Source of the DNA: Candidatus Acetatifactor stercoripullorum
Lineage (GTDB): Bacteria; Bacillota; Clostridia; Lachnospirales; Lachnospiraceae
Assembly: GCA_019114005.1 (NCBI GenBank)
Contig: DXGH01000073.1
Location: forward strand, 1-64,000
DNA: 64,000 bases
Direction: 5' to 3'
Position numbers and translations under genes: made by a program. The notes below the pieces were generated by a model. That model made no database searches. It was given only the letters and a program-made list of their open reading frames with translations, and was not told the origin of the DNA. Shown in pieces: positions 33,915 to 42,282 of this stretch. The stretch's first letter is position 1; each line of letters starts with the position of its first letter.

Positions 33915-36355
33915 TTACAGGTTATTGGCTTTTGGAGTATGCAAAGGTGCTTTTTGCCTATCTGTTTGTGATGTTTATCTGGCCGTCGGTGGTGTTTCGG
34001 GGAGTTTTTAAGGGAAAATCCCTGACCTTCCGTTTTTCCTTCTGCGTGGCGGGACAAATCCTGCTTTTCAACACAGTGGTGCTCTTGCTGGGCCTGCTTC
34101 ACATTTTGAAGCCGTGGATATTTTGCGGTCTGTTTTACGGCGTGTTTCTTTTTTCCATCTGCAGAGGCATAAAATTTGAGGAGAGAGAGAAGAGGGCCCT
34201 TCGGCACTTGTTTACGGGAACCTATGGGAAAAAGCTCTTTTTCCTGCGACTTTGGGAAAAAATGAAAGGAAGCCTGCTTGCAGGGTGGAGATGCTTTCGA
34301 AGGACGCTTGGGGGACACGTATTGGAATATGGGCTTTTGGCCGTTCTGCTTGTGTATGCCATGATTTATTTCAGCTATGGAGCCTTTCAGGATTATTCCT
34401 TTGGATCCGGGGATTTGTATGTCCATAACGCCTGGATATACGGGCTGACGGAGGGACAGGTTTTTTCTGCAGGGGTGTATCCCGAAGGAATGCACTGCTT
34501 TGTTTACGGGCTGCATACGCTCTTTGGCATAAAGATATACAGCTGCCTTCTTTTCCTTGGGGGAATTCATGTGACGGCGTTTCTGGTGTCGGCTTATATT
34601 CTGATGAAGGAAATTTTCTGCTGGAGATTTACGGCGCTGTGGGTTCTGACGGCTTTTTTGACCGTGGACGTTTTGTGCGTTGACGAAATTTTCAGCATGT
34701 CCCGCCTGCAGTGGACGCTTCCCCAGGAATTTGGTCTGTTTACGATCTTTGCCTGCGCGGCCTTTCTTGTGAGATATTTAAAGAACGCGGGCCAAAGGCA
34801 GTGGAGGGGAAAGAGCACCAGGTTTTGCTGGGATGAGAATCTGTTTTTGTTTCTTATGTCCCTTGCGGCCTCTCTTGCGATCCATTTTTATCCCACCATT
34901 ATGGCTTTTTTTCTGTGTGTGTGCTTTGTGCCGGTGTTCTGGCACAAAATTTTCCGCCCCAGATATTTTGTTCCTCTTTTGTCAGCAGTGATCTGCGGCT
35001 TTCTGATCGCGGTGATACCTATGGGCGGCGCCCTGGCCTCGGGGATTCCCTTTCAGGGTTCCATCGGCTGGGCTATGAGCGTGATCAATGGAGAGGAGGA
35101 AAACGCGCAGGAGGAAGCGTCAGAACTTTCCCCGGAAGAAGCCGGGGAGGCCCTGGACGGCCAGACCGGGGGAGAGAGCATGGAGGGGGGAATTGCCCAA
35201 GGGGAATCTGCCCAAGGCCAATCTGCCCTTGGTCAATCTGCCCTTGGGCAGATGGCAGAAGAGCAGACGCAGACCGGGAAGGAAGCAGAGAGCCTTTCAG
35301 AGAAGCTTGAAAGCCTTGGGAATGCTTTGTGGGAGAAGCTTTGGACTGTGTATCAAAAGGGCTATGTGACGTTATACAGAGAGCAGAGGGCGCAGTGGAT
35401 TGCAGGCGCAACGGCTCTTGCGGTGCTCTTGTGGGCTGTATGCCGGATCATTTTGCTGTTTGTGAGGCTTATTCGCAGAAAGAGGCCCGCAGAAAAAAGC
35501 TTTTTTGACGGATATCTTGCAATCGCCCTTGCCTCTGTGCTGTATATGACAATGTACTGCGCCTCCAGTGTCGGACTGCCCCAGCTGGTGGAGGGCGCAA
35601 GGCTTTGTTCCACGGAGCAGCTGCTGATTCTGGCTGTAATGGGAATTGGGCCGGATGTGCTTTTTATGCTTACAAAGCCTTTTGTCCCGCAGCTTATTCT
35701 GAATCCGGCGTCGGTGCTTTTGGCCGGGGCAATTTATGTGGGAACCATGCTTACGGGAAGCTTTCACGGCTATTTATATTATGAGCTGACCCGCTATAAC
35801 GGTGCGGTGCTTGCCACCTGCTCCATTGTGGATACTTTGCCCGAAGAGACCTATACCATAGTGTCCCCTACGGAGGAGCTCTATCAGGTGATCCAGCATG
35901 GCTGGCATGAAGAGCTGATTGATTTTGTCAACAAGAGCCGGACACAAGAGTACACCCTTCCCACGGAGTACGTGTTTTTATATGTGGAAAAGAGGCCCAT
36001 CCAATCCTCCCAGAGCCATTTCTTTACAGGGCCCAGGTGGCTTGCCTGGGAAAAGTATCCGGCCTATTTTCCCTCCAATGTAAGTCAGTGCCCGCAGATT
36101 TTGTCGGCGTCTCTTACGGGAGAGGAGAGGGCGCAGGACAGAGTCTTTGTCAGTCATTCCAGCACTTATTCCGATCTGGAATCCAGAACCTTGGTGGAGG
36201 AGGCGGCAATGGAATGGTGTGAGGAATTTGACAGGCTTTACCCCGGGGAGCTGAAGCTTTATTACGAGGATGAGTCTATTGTGTGCTATTATTTCAGGCA
36301 GAATGTGCAGAGCCTGTATCAGCTGGGAATTTTGTATCAGGAGGATGCCGGATGA
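33911..36355 (+). CDS. Large GT-C-like membrane protein with repeat insertion
   Basis: This 814-residue protein has about 13 transmembrane helices and extracellular loops, in the style of GT-C mannosyl/glucosyltransferases that use polyprenol-linked sugars. An early extracellular loop carries FGSGDLYVHNAWIYGLTEGQ, with acidic residues placed as in GT-C catalytic loops. Between helices near residue 395-460 lies a hydrophilic Glu/Gln/Ala-rich insertion with 5-residue repeats of QGQSA type. A soluble C-terminal domain of about 200 residues follows. It overlaps both neighbours by 4 bases and is flanked by the two DUF4832 genes. Confidence 0.7.
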   Translation: MITGYWLLEYAKVLFAYLFVMFIWPSVVFRGVFKGKSLTFRFSFCVAGQILLFNTVVLLLGLLHILKPWIFCGLFYGVFLFSICRGIKFEEREKRALRHLFTGTYGKKLFFLRLWEKMKGSLLAGWRCFRRTLGGHVLEYGLLAVLLVYAMIYFSYGAFQDYSFGSGDLYVHNAWIYGLTEGQVFSAGVYPEGMHCFVYGLHTLFGIKIYSCLLFLGGIHVTAFLVSAYILMKEIFCWRFTALWVLTAFLTVDVLCVDEIFSMSRLQWTLPQEFGLFTIFACAAFLVRYLKNAGQRQWRGKSTRFCWDENLFLFLMSLAASLAIHFYPTIMAFFLCVCFVPVFWHKIFRPRYFVPLLSAVICGFLIAVIPMGGALASGIPFQGSIGWAMSVINGEEENAQEEASELSPEEAGEALDGQTGGESMEGGIAQGESAQGQSALGQSALGQMAEEQTQTGKEAESLSEKLESLGNALWEKLWTVYQKGYVTLYREQRAQWIAGATALAVLLWAVCRIILLFVRLIRRKRPAEKSFFDGYLAIALASVLYMTMYCASSVGLPQLVEGARLCSTEQLLILAVMGIGPDVLFMLTKPFVPQLILNPASVLLAGAIYVGTMLTGSFHGYLYYELTRYNGAVLATCSIVDTLPEETYTIVSPTEELYQVIQHGWHEELIDFVNKSRTQEYTLPTEYVFLYVEKRPIQSSQSHFFTGPRWLAWEKYPAYFPSNVSQCPQILSASLTGEERAQDRVFVSHSSTYSDLESRTLVEEAAMEWCEEFDRLYPGELKLYYEDESIVCYYFRQNVQSLYQLGILYQEDAG
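35191..35250 (+). repeat. Intragenic 15-bp tandem repeat (4 units)
   Basis: Four 15-base units of the type ATCTGCCC(AA/TT)GGNCA run head to tail. The last three units are nearly identical and the first is diverged. Each encodes about QGQSA, so copy-number change keeps the frame. Confidence 0.85.
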
Positions 36356-37854
36356 GTGACGGTGTGCGCAGGCTCCAGCGAGGTTTGTCTCTTTTATTGG
36401 CGCTTTTTTTGCTTGGAATGTTCGGACTCTTTGGAGTGCGGATTTATTTTGAGCTGAGAGGCCATGGCAGAGTCCATACCCAGAGCGCCGTTTTTACGGA
36501 ATCCGCAAAGGAGCTTAAAAATCCAAACAGGGGCTTTTATCATATTCATGGGTTTCGGATTGTGGATGAGGAGACGGATTTTCAGAAGGAGATTTTTGAA
36601 AGGTTCCGTCAGGATACGGATACAAGCTTAGCCCTCATAGAAATCAATCTCCAGCAATACGCCAAAGGGGAGATTTCCAGCCGGGGACTTGCCAATATCC
36701 GTGCTCTCTTTGAAGCGCTCAGTGCCACCGACAAGCAGCTGATCATACGCTTTTTATATAACTGGGATGGGGAAACCACACAATCGGAACCAGATGATCT
36801 TAGTATTATCCTGGGGCATATGGAGCAGCTTGGGCCCATTTTAAAGGAGTACGAAAAGGAGGTTTTTCTCTATCAGGGCCTGTTTACCGGGCGCTGGGGA
36901 GAAATGAACGGCACAAGCTTTTCGCAGCCTGGGGCGTTTAGAGCCCTTGCAGAGGGCTTGGCCCAGGCAGCTCCACTAAGCGCCTATCTGGCAGTGAGAA
37001 CGCCGGCACAATGGCGAAATATTACCGGAATTGCAGATCCGGCCAGGGTGCAGCCAGGGGATGGCACCCTGGCCTCCAGACTTGGTCTGTTTAACGACGG
37101 AATGCTGGGAAACCAGGGGGATTATGGAACCTATGGAGCATCCTCCAGGGTGGAGCAGGGAGCTTTTTCCCCCTGGAACAGGGAGGAGGAGCTTGCCTTT
37201 CAGGACCAGCTGTGCAGGATAGTGCCCTTAGGAGGAGAAGTGATCAACGATAATCCCTATAATGATTTCGAAAATGCCCTGGAGGATTTTTCCCGTATGC
37301 ACGTAACCTACTTAAACAGGGATTATGACGCGCAGGTGCTGGATAAATGGGCGGAATATGTAGCTTGTGAGGAAGGCTGCTTTCAGGGGATGGACGGTCT
37401 TTCCTATATGGAAAGACATTTGGGGTATCGTCTTGTGCTGCGGGAGGCATCCTTTGCTTATGACTGGAAAAGAGACAGCTTAAAGACCTATGTGACCATA
37501 CAGAATGTGGGCTTTGCCCCCTTGTACCGGGAGGTGCAGGTGCAGCTTACATTTCTAAGCACATCCAATGACAGGGTGTACAGCTATGAGATAGAACAGG
37601 ATTTGAGGCAGCTTTGCGGCGGCACGCAGGCCAAGGACTCACAGGTACTTTCCAGGGAGGTATCCCTTTGGGGAGAGCAGACGGGAAGCTTTCAGGTGTA
37701 TCTTGACATTACGGACCGGCTTTCCGGGCAGCGTATCCTTCTGGGAAATGAGAAAGAGCCGGAGAAGTACGGATATTTTATCGGCGAGGTAGAGCTTGGA
37801 GCTGCGGAAACGTTTTGGGAGGAAGAAAAGCTTGAAGGGCAGACAGATGTTTGA
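36352..37854 (+). CDS. DUF4832 protein, membrane-anchored form
   Basis: This 500-residue protein is a paralogue of the cytosolic DUF4832 protein two genes upstream. A signal anchor spans about residues 12-32, placing the rest outside. Matching motifs are NPNRGFYHIHGF, VFLYQGLFTGRWGEMN, and GLFNDGMLGNQGDYGTYG. The C-terminal beta domain (VTIQNVGFAPLYREVQV) also matches. I chose the ATG at 36352 with GGAGG upstream, overlapping the preceding stop as ATGA. Probably a surface enzyme or binder acting on the polymer; no activity is established for this sequence. Confidence 0.75.
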   Translation: MSDGVRRLQRGLSLLLALFLLGMFGLFGVRIYFELRGHGRVHTQSAVFTESAKELKNPNRGFYHIHGFRIVDEETDFQKEIFERFRQDTDTSLALIEINLQQYAKGEISSRGLANIRALFEALSATDKQLIIRFLYNWDGETTQSEPDDLSIILGHMEQLGPILKEYEKEVFLYQGLFTGRWGEMNGTSFSQPGAFRALAEGLAQAAPLSAYLAVRTPAQWRNITGIADPARVQPGDGTLASRLGLFNDGMLGNQGDYGTYGASSRVEQGAFSPWNREEELAFQDQLCRIVPLGGEVINDNPYNDFENALEDFSRMHVTYLNRDYDAQVLDKWAEYVACEEGCFQGMDGLSYMERHLGYRLVLREASFAYDWKRDSLKTYVTIQNVGFAPLYREVQVQLTFLSTSNDRVYSYEIEQDLRQLCGGTQAKDSQVLSREVSLWGEQTGSFQVYLDITDRLSGQRILLGNEKEPEKYGYFIGEVELGAAETFWEEEKLEGQTDV

Positions 37855-38872
37855 CGGGGAGAAGGAAATTGATTTTGTGGTAACCTGGGTGGACGGCAGT
37901 GATCCGGCCTGGCGCAGACAAAGAAACTTGTACGGGCAGGAGATGGGAAAAGGGGCTGAAAAAAGGGATGCAGGCGAGGAACGCTACAGAGACTGGGAGC
38001 TTCTGCCCTATTGGTTCAGAGGTGTGGAAGCCTTTGCGCCCTGGGTTAGGAGGATTCATTTCGTTACCTGGGGACATCTTCCGAAATGGCTGAATGTGGA
38101 TCATGAAAAGCTTCATGTGGTGAGACATGAGGACTACATTCCCAAGGAATATCTGCCTGTTTTTAACAGCAATGTGCTTGAAGTTTATCTGCACAGGATA
38201 GAGGGGCTTGCTAAACAGTTTGTATACTTTAATGACGATATGTTTTTGATAAAAAAAGCGGACCCTGAAGATTTTTTCAGAGGAGGGAAGCCCTGTGATA
38301 TGCTGGCCTTCCAGCCGGTGGTGGCAAATCCTGAAAATCCTGTAATGTCCCATTTGTTTTTGAACAATACGCTGGTGCTGGCCAGACATTTTTCAAAAAG
38401 GGAAAATGTGCGGCTGCAGCCGGGAAGCTATTTTAAACCTGGCTATCCGCCCCTATACTTTTTTTACAATCTGCTGGAGCTTTCCTTTCCCTTGTATACG
38501 GGATTTTATACGGTGCATGGGCCTTCTCCTTTTTTAAAGAGCACTTTTTTTGAGGTGTGGGAAAAGGAGGGAGAGGCTCTTTGCGAAATGTCGGCCCACC
38601 GTTTCCGCAGCGAAAAGGATCTGACGCCTTATCTGTTTCGGGAATGGCAGAAGCTGTCGGGGAATTTCTTCCCCTGTAATGTACAGCAAAATTTTGGGTA
38701 TTTTGATATCTCGGAGGATAACAGGAAGCTTGTGCAGACGGTGAGAGGACAGAAAAAGAAGCAGATTTGTATCAATGACGCCCGGTTTGCGGGAGACTTT
38801 GAACAGATAAAGGTGGAGCTTTCGGAGGCATTTGCACAGATACTGCCAAAGCCCTGCTCCTTTGAAAGGTAG
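37847..38872 (+). CDS. Stealth family sugar-phosphate transferase
   Basis: Stealth proteins transfer hexose-1-phosphate units in capsule and phosphoglycan synthesis. Visible are CR1 IDFVVTWVDGSDPAW at the N terminus, a CR2-type stretch with RDWELLPYWFRGVEAFAPWVRRIHFVTWG, and FNSNVLEVYLHRI-FNDDMFL. Length is 341 aa. The ATG at 37847 starts just before CR1 and has GAAGGGC upstream; a longer frame begins 51 bases earlier inside the previous gene. Its presence suggests that the surface polymer made here carries phosphodiester-linked sugars, in addition to or instead of plain Pel. Confidence 0.88.
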   Translation: MFDGEKEIDFVVTWVDGSDPAWRRQRNLYGQEMGKGAEKRDAGEERYRDWELLPYWFRGVEAFAPWVRRIHFVTWGHLPKWLNVDHEKLHVVRHEDYIPKEYLPVFNSNVLEVYLHRIEGLAKQFVYFNDDMFLIKKADPEDFFRGGKPCDMLAFQPVVANPENPVMSHLFLNNTLVLARHFSKRENVRLQPGSYFKPGYPPLYFFYNLLELSFPLYTGFYTVHGPSPFLKSTFFEVWEKEGEALCEMSAHRFRSEKDLTPYLFREWQKLSGNFFPCNVQQNFGYFDISEDNRKLVQTVRGQKKKQICINDARFAGDFEQIKVELSEAFAQILPKPCSFER

Positions 38873-38890
38873 AAATCTGGAGGAAGCGTT

Positions 38891-41653
38891 GTGACGAAGA
38901 AAAGCAGGACGGAATACTCGGCGCGCAATACCACTGTGGCTATTGTGGCGAGAATCATAGCTATTTTGGCAGGCTTTTTAACCAGAGTGGTATTTACCCA
39001 TACGCTCAGTGAAAGCTATGTGGGAATCAACGGGCTGTTTACGGATATTTTAAACATATTGTCCCTTTCGGAGCTTGGAGTGGGAACGGCCATCACCTGT
39101 GCCCTGTACAGGCCTATTGCCGAGGAGGATCTGGAGCGCCAGAAATCTCTGATGCGCATGTATCGAACCTTTTATCGTGTGGTGGCGGCCATTGTGCTTG
39201 TCTGTGGACTTATGGTGCTGCCTTTTTTGGATGTGCTGATCAAGGATGGGGCAGGCATTGAGCATATTACGTTTATTTATCTGATGTACCTGTTAAATTC
39301 CGTGCTGTCCTATCTGCTGGTATACAAAAAAACCCTGATCGACGCGCATCAGCAAAGCTATATAGGCGTTTTGTATCAGACCGGCTTTTTGCTGCTGCAA
39401 AACGCGCTGCAGATAGCGGCGCTTCTGCTTACAGGAAACTTTATCCTGTTTGTAAGTATTTTGATTTTGTGCACTTTGGGAAATAATTTCTGTATATCCA
39501 GAAAGGCGGATAAAATGTATCCCTACCTGCGCCAAAAGAGTGTACAGAGGCTTCCCAGACAGGAGAGAAAGGGGATATACAGAGATGTCCGCGCCATGCT
39601 GATGCACAAGGTGGGCAATGTGATCGTGAACAATACGGACAATCTGCTTTTGTCTTCCATGGTGGGGATTGCCAGCGTAAGCTGCTATTCCAATTACTAT
39701 CTGATCATTGGCTCTGTGCGCCAGGTGTTAAACCAGATGTTCCAGGGAATTACCGCCAGTGTGGGCAATCTCGGAGTGGAGGAAAGCACAGACCGGGTCA
39801 GGCGGATTTTTGAGGCCGCCTTTTTTGCAGGACAATGGGTGTTTGGGCTGGCGGCTGTGTGCCTGTATGAGCTTATAGATCCTTTTGTGGCGCTGAGCTT
39901 TGGAGAACAATATGTGTTTCCAAGAGAGGTGACGTTGATTCTCTGCCTTAATTTTTACCTGACGGGAATGCGTCAGGCCTGCCTTGTATTCCGGGATTCC
40001 ATAGGACTTTTCCGGTATGACAGGTATAAATCCCTTGCGGAAGCGGCGATCAATCTGGCAGCCTCCGTTATTTTGGGAAGGAGCATGGGAACTGCCGGGA
40101 TTTTTATCGGCACTATGATCAGCACGGTGACCACTTCCCTGTGGGTGGAGCCTTATATGCTTTACAAGCATCATCTTAAGACCTCCGCGAAGCCCTATTT
40201 TCTGCGCTACGGGCTGTATTCTGCAGTGACCCTTGTACTGGGGGCGGCGGCCGATAGCCTGTGCGGCCAGATCACAGGCCCCCTTTCTATGGTTCTTGTA
40301 TGCAGGCTTCTTATCTGTGTTTTTCTGGTGAATTCTGGATATCTGATTCTCTATTGCCGCAGGCCGGAATTTAAGCTGCTGGTGCGCAAGGGACGAATGC
40401 TTGCAGGCAGGTGGAGGCAGAAAAGAAGGGCTTCCCAGGAAGACGCTCTTGCACAAAAGAAGGATTTCGGTCCACAGGAGGCGGGTCTTCTGAACCTGTT
40501 AAAGGAAGCGCTGGGAGAAGAGGAAAGCGCTGATGAAAGACCTGAGTATCAATGGAGCAGCCTATTGCAGACGGCCAGACTTCACGGAGTGCTTCCCCTT
40601 TTGTTTCTTGCAAAGGGGCAGACAGGCCAGGCTCCTGAAGCGGTGCGGGAAGAAATTCTGGAGGCGGCAAGAAAAACGGTTATGCAAAGCTATCGGCTTC
40701 TTTTTCTGAGCAAGTATCTGATCGGCACGCTGGAGAAGGAGGGAATACGGACGGTGCTGTTAAAGGGAGCGGCCACGGCTTCCTTTTATCCGGAGCCGGA
40801 GCTTAGAAAGTCCGGGGATGTGGATCTGCTGCTGCTTTGTCCAAACGAGCTTGCCCGGGCATGCGCCGTGCTGAAGAAAAAAGGCTTTTGGGTAAAAGAA
40901 AAGCAGACTGCCTTGCACCATGTGGTGTTTTCCTCCAAAGAGGGAATCGAAATAGAGCTGCACACCATGCTGGCCGAGCCCTTTGATCATGAGCGCATCA
41001 ACAGATATCTGGAGGAAAAGCTCCGTGAATGTGGAGAGCATGTGTACAGAAAGGAGCTTATGGGAGTAGAGCTTCCTGTTTTGGAGGATGCCTTTCATGC
41101 TTATGAGCTGCTGCTTCATATGCTGCAGCATTTTCTGAGGGCGGGCTTTGGGTTAAAGCTTTTGTGCGATTGGACGGTGTTTTGGGGAAGGTGCGTATCC
41201 CAAACCCAGAAAGAGCAATACCTTTGCCTGGTGAAGGAAAGCGGACTGAAGGGCTTTTCTGATACGGTGACCCTGGCATGCTGCGCCTATCTGGGACTTG
41301 CCAGAGAAAGGGTGGAGTGGATGGGACTTCCGAAAGAGAGCTGTGAAAGGGAATTCATGGAGGAGATTCTGGAGGCGGAGGAATTCGGAAAATCCGCTGC
41401 GGATCGTATGGTGGCGCTCAGGGAGGCGGGACTTAGAGGCTTTGCCAGAGAATTTCACCATCAGATGCGGCTGAATTTTCCAAGAGCGGGAAGCGTGTTT
41501 TTCATCTGGCCTGCCCTCTGGACAGTGACGCTTGCGCGTTTTCTGCTCAATAACCGCAGAATACGCAGGGTGTCCGGCTGGTCCATCCTGAAGAAGGCAA
41601 GGCAGAGAAGCCGACTGATGGCAGGCTTGAAATTGTGGAAAAAAGAAAAGTAA
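38891..41653 (+). CDS. Polysaccharide flippase fused to NTP_transf_5 domain
   Basis: A 920-residue fusion. Residues 1 to about 505 form a Wzx/MOP-type flippase with about 14 helices, starting NTTVAIVARIIAILAGFLTRVVFTHTL. After a charged linker, residues 530-920 match the uncharacterised nucleotidyltransferase family NTP_transf_5: KGAATASFYPEPELRKSGDVDLLL carries the D-x-D metal pair near residues 643-645, followed by IEIELHTMLAEPF. That domain is frequently encoded beside PqqD, HPr-kinase-like and S24/S26 genes in lasso-peptide and related loci; such genes lie just downstream here. GTG start after GGAGGAAG. It closes the exopolysaccharide operon. Confidence 0.82.
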   Translation: MTKKSRTEYSARNTTVAIVARIIAILAGFLTRVVFTHTLSESYVGINGLFTDILNILSLSELGVGTAITCALYRPIAEEDLERQKSLMRMYRTFYRVVAAIVLVCGLMVLPFLDVLIKDGAGIEHITFIYLMYLLNSVLSYLLVYKKTLIDAHQQSYIGVLYQTGFLLLQNALQIAALLLTGNFILFVSILILCTLGNNFCISRKADKMYPYLRQKSVQRLPRQERKGIYRDVRAMLMHKVGNVIVNNTDNLLLSSMVGIASVSCYSNYYLIIGSVRQVLNQMFQGITASVGNLGVEESTDRVRRIFEAAFFAGQWVFGLAAVCLYELIDPFVALSFGEQYVFPREVTLILCLNFYLTGMRQACLVFRDSIGLFRYDRYKSLAEAAINLAASVILGRSMGTAGIFIGTMISTVTTSLWVEPYMLYKHHLKTSAKPYFLRYGLYSAVTLVLGAAADSLCGQITGPLSMVLVCRLLICVFLVNSGYLILYCRRPEFKLLVRKGRMLAGRWRQKRRASQEDALAQKKDFGPQEAGLLNLLKEALGEEESADERPEYQWSSLLQTARLHGVLPLLFLAKGQTGQAPEAVREEILEAARKTVMQSYRLLFLSKYLIGTLEKEGIRTVLLKGAATASFYPEPELRKSGDVDLLLLCPNELARACAVLKKKGFWVKEKQTALHHVVFSSKEGIEIELHTMLAEPFDHERINRYLEEKLRECGEHVYRKELMGVELPVLEDAFHAYELLLHMLQHFLRAGFGLKLLCDWTVFWGRCVSQTQKEQYLCLVKESGLKGFSDTVTLACCAYLGLARERVEWMGLPKESCEREFMEEILEAEEFGKSAADRMVALREAGLRGFAREFHHQMRLNFPRAGSVFFIWPALWTVTLARFLLNNRRIRRVSGWSILKKARQRSRLMAGLKLWKKEK

Positions 41654-41676
41654 TTGAAAATAAGAAAAGTAATTGA
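41643..41676 (+). repeat. 15-bp direct repeat before the small secreted-like gene
   Basis: AAGAAAAGTAATTGA occurs at 41643-41657 and 41662-41676. The second copy supplies TTGACA of the next promoter, the first the non-consensus TTGAAA and the stop codon of the flippase gene. It looks like a recent short duplication. Confidence 0.8.
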
Positions 41677-41702
41677 CATATATCGAATAACTGGTGTATC
41701 AT
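41673..41702 (+). promoter_or_regulatory. Promoter of the small secreted-like protein gene
   Basis: Perfect TTGACA and TATCAT are 18 bases apart, with TG directly before TATCAT. The leader is about 35 bases. It shows that this gene has its own promoter apart from the polysaccharide operon. Confidence 0.65.
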
Positions 41703-41745
41703 TTTAAATAAACCATGGGGTTTGCAAGAGTGCGGAGGGCCTTAG

Positions 41746-42153
41746 ATGATGAAAAAATATGAAATGCCTGTAGTGGAAATTGTGGATGAAGTCAGCGAGG
41801 GTGTGTATCTGGCCAGTGGTGATTGCTATACGGTAAATGCCGTGATTACGCAGACACCGCAGATGGGACGGGGCGATTACCGGATTCAGGTAGTGGGAGC
41901 CCATAATGCGTCAGATGGACATCACAGCGGCGCGCAGGTGCTGACATTGTCCTTCAATCAGCCGGTGACATATGTGTCATCGGGCGGAAGTCTGGCCGGA
42001 GGAGACGGCACCAGCGCCATTTCCATTTCTTACGGTTATCACAACAATGCCCAGGATAATGTAGGGCTGGGAGATGTGGTGGTGCAGGCGGATTCCGGTC
42101 TTGCCATTACAGGTGCACAGCTGAGCTGTAATTATGACTGCGGGCAGCATTGA
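41746..42153 (+). CDS. Small beta-rich protein, possible exported RiPP-like substrate
   Basis: This 135-residue protein has no Sec signal. The first 25 residues, KKYEMPVVEIVDEVSEGVYL then ASGDC, resemble a RiPP or double-Gly-type leader: charged, with hydrophobic repeats, ending in small residues before C27. The remainder is rich in Gly, Ser, Asn and Val strands (VLTLSFNQPVTYVSSGGSL, SAISISYGYHNNAQDN) with C128 and C132 near the end. The pattern recalls a small beta-sandwich such as a carbohydrate-binding module, but I cannot confirm this. It has its own promoter and a strong terminator. It faces genes for an ABC exporter, a PqqD-kinase fusion and an S26 peptidase, which may process and export it. 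Confidence 0.55.
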   Translation: MMKKYEMPVVEIVDEVSEGVYLASGDCYTVNAVITQTPQMGRGDYRIQVVGAHNASDGHHSGAQVLTLSFNQPVTYVSSGGSLAGGDGTSAISISYGYHNNAQDNVGLGDVVVQADSGLAITGAQLSCNYDCGQH

Positions 42154-42187
42154 CAGACATGACAGGCATTGACATACATGAAAACAG

Positions 42188-42221
42188 ACGGGGGAACGGC
42201 TGATTTTGGCCGTTCCCCCGT
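42188..42221. terminator. Strong bidirectional terminator
   Basis: A perfect 13-bp GC-rich stem (ACGGGGGAACGGC with its complement) around an 8-base loop lies between the convergent small-protein and ABC exporter genes. The A-rich left flank would serve the minus-strand transcript. Confidence 0.85.
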
Positions 42222-42282
42222 TATGCGTATGCCTGGCGGCGCACGTTGCCCACTGCATTTTTTGATCCGGGCGCTGCCAGTA

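Noticed and set aside
42188-42221. Reading the 13-bp GC-rich palindrome as an operator
   Set aside because: It lies between two convergent genes, right after a stop codon, which fits a terminator better.
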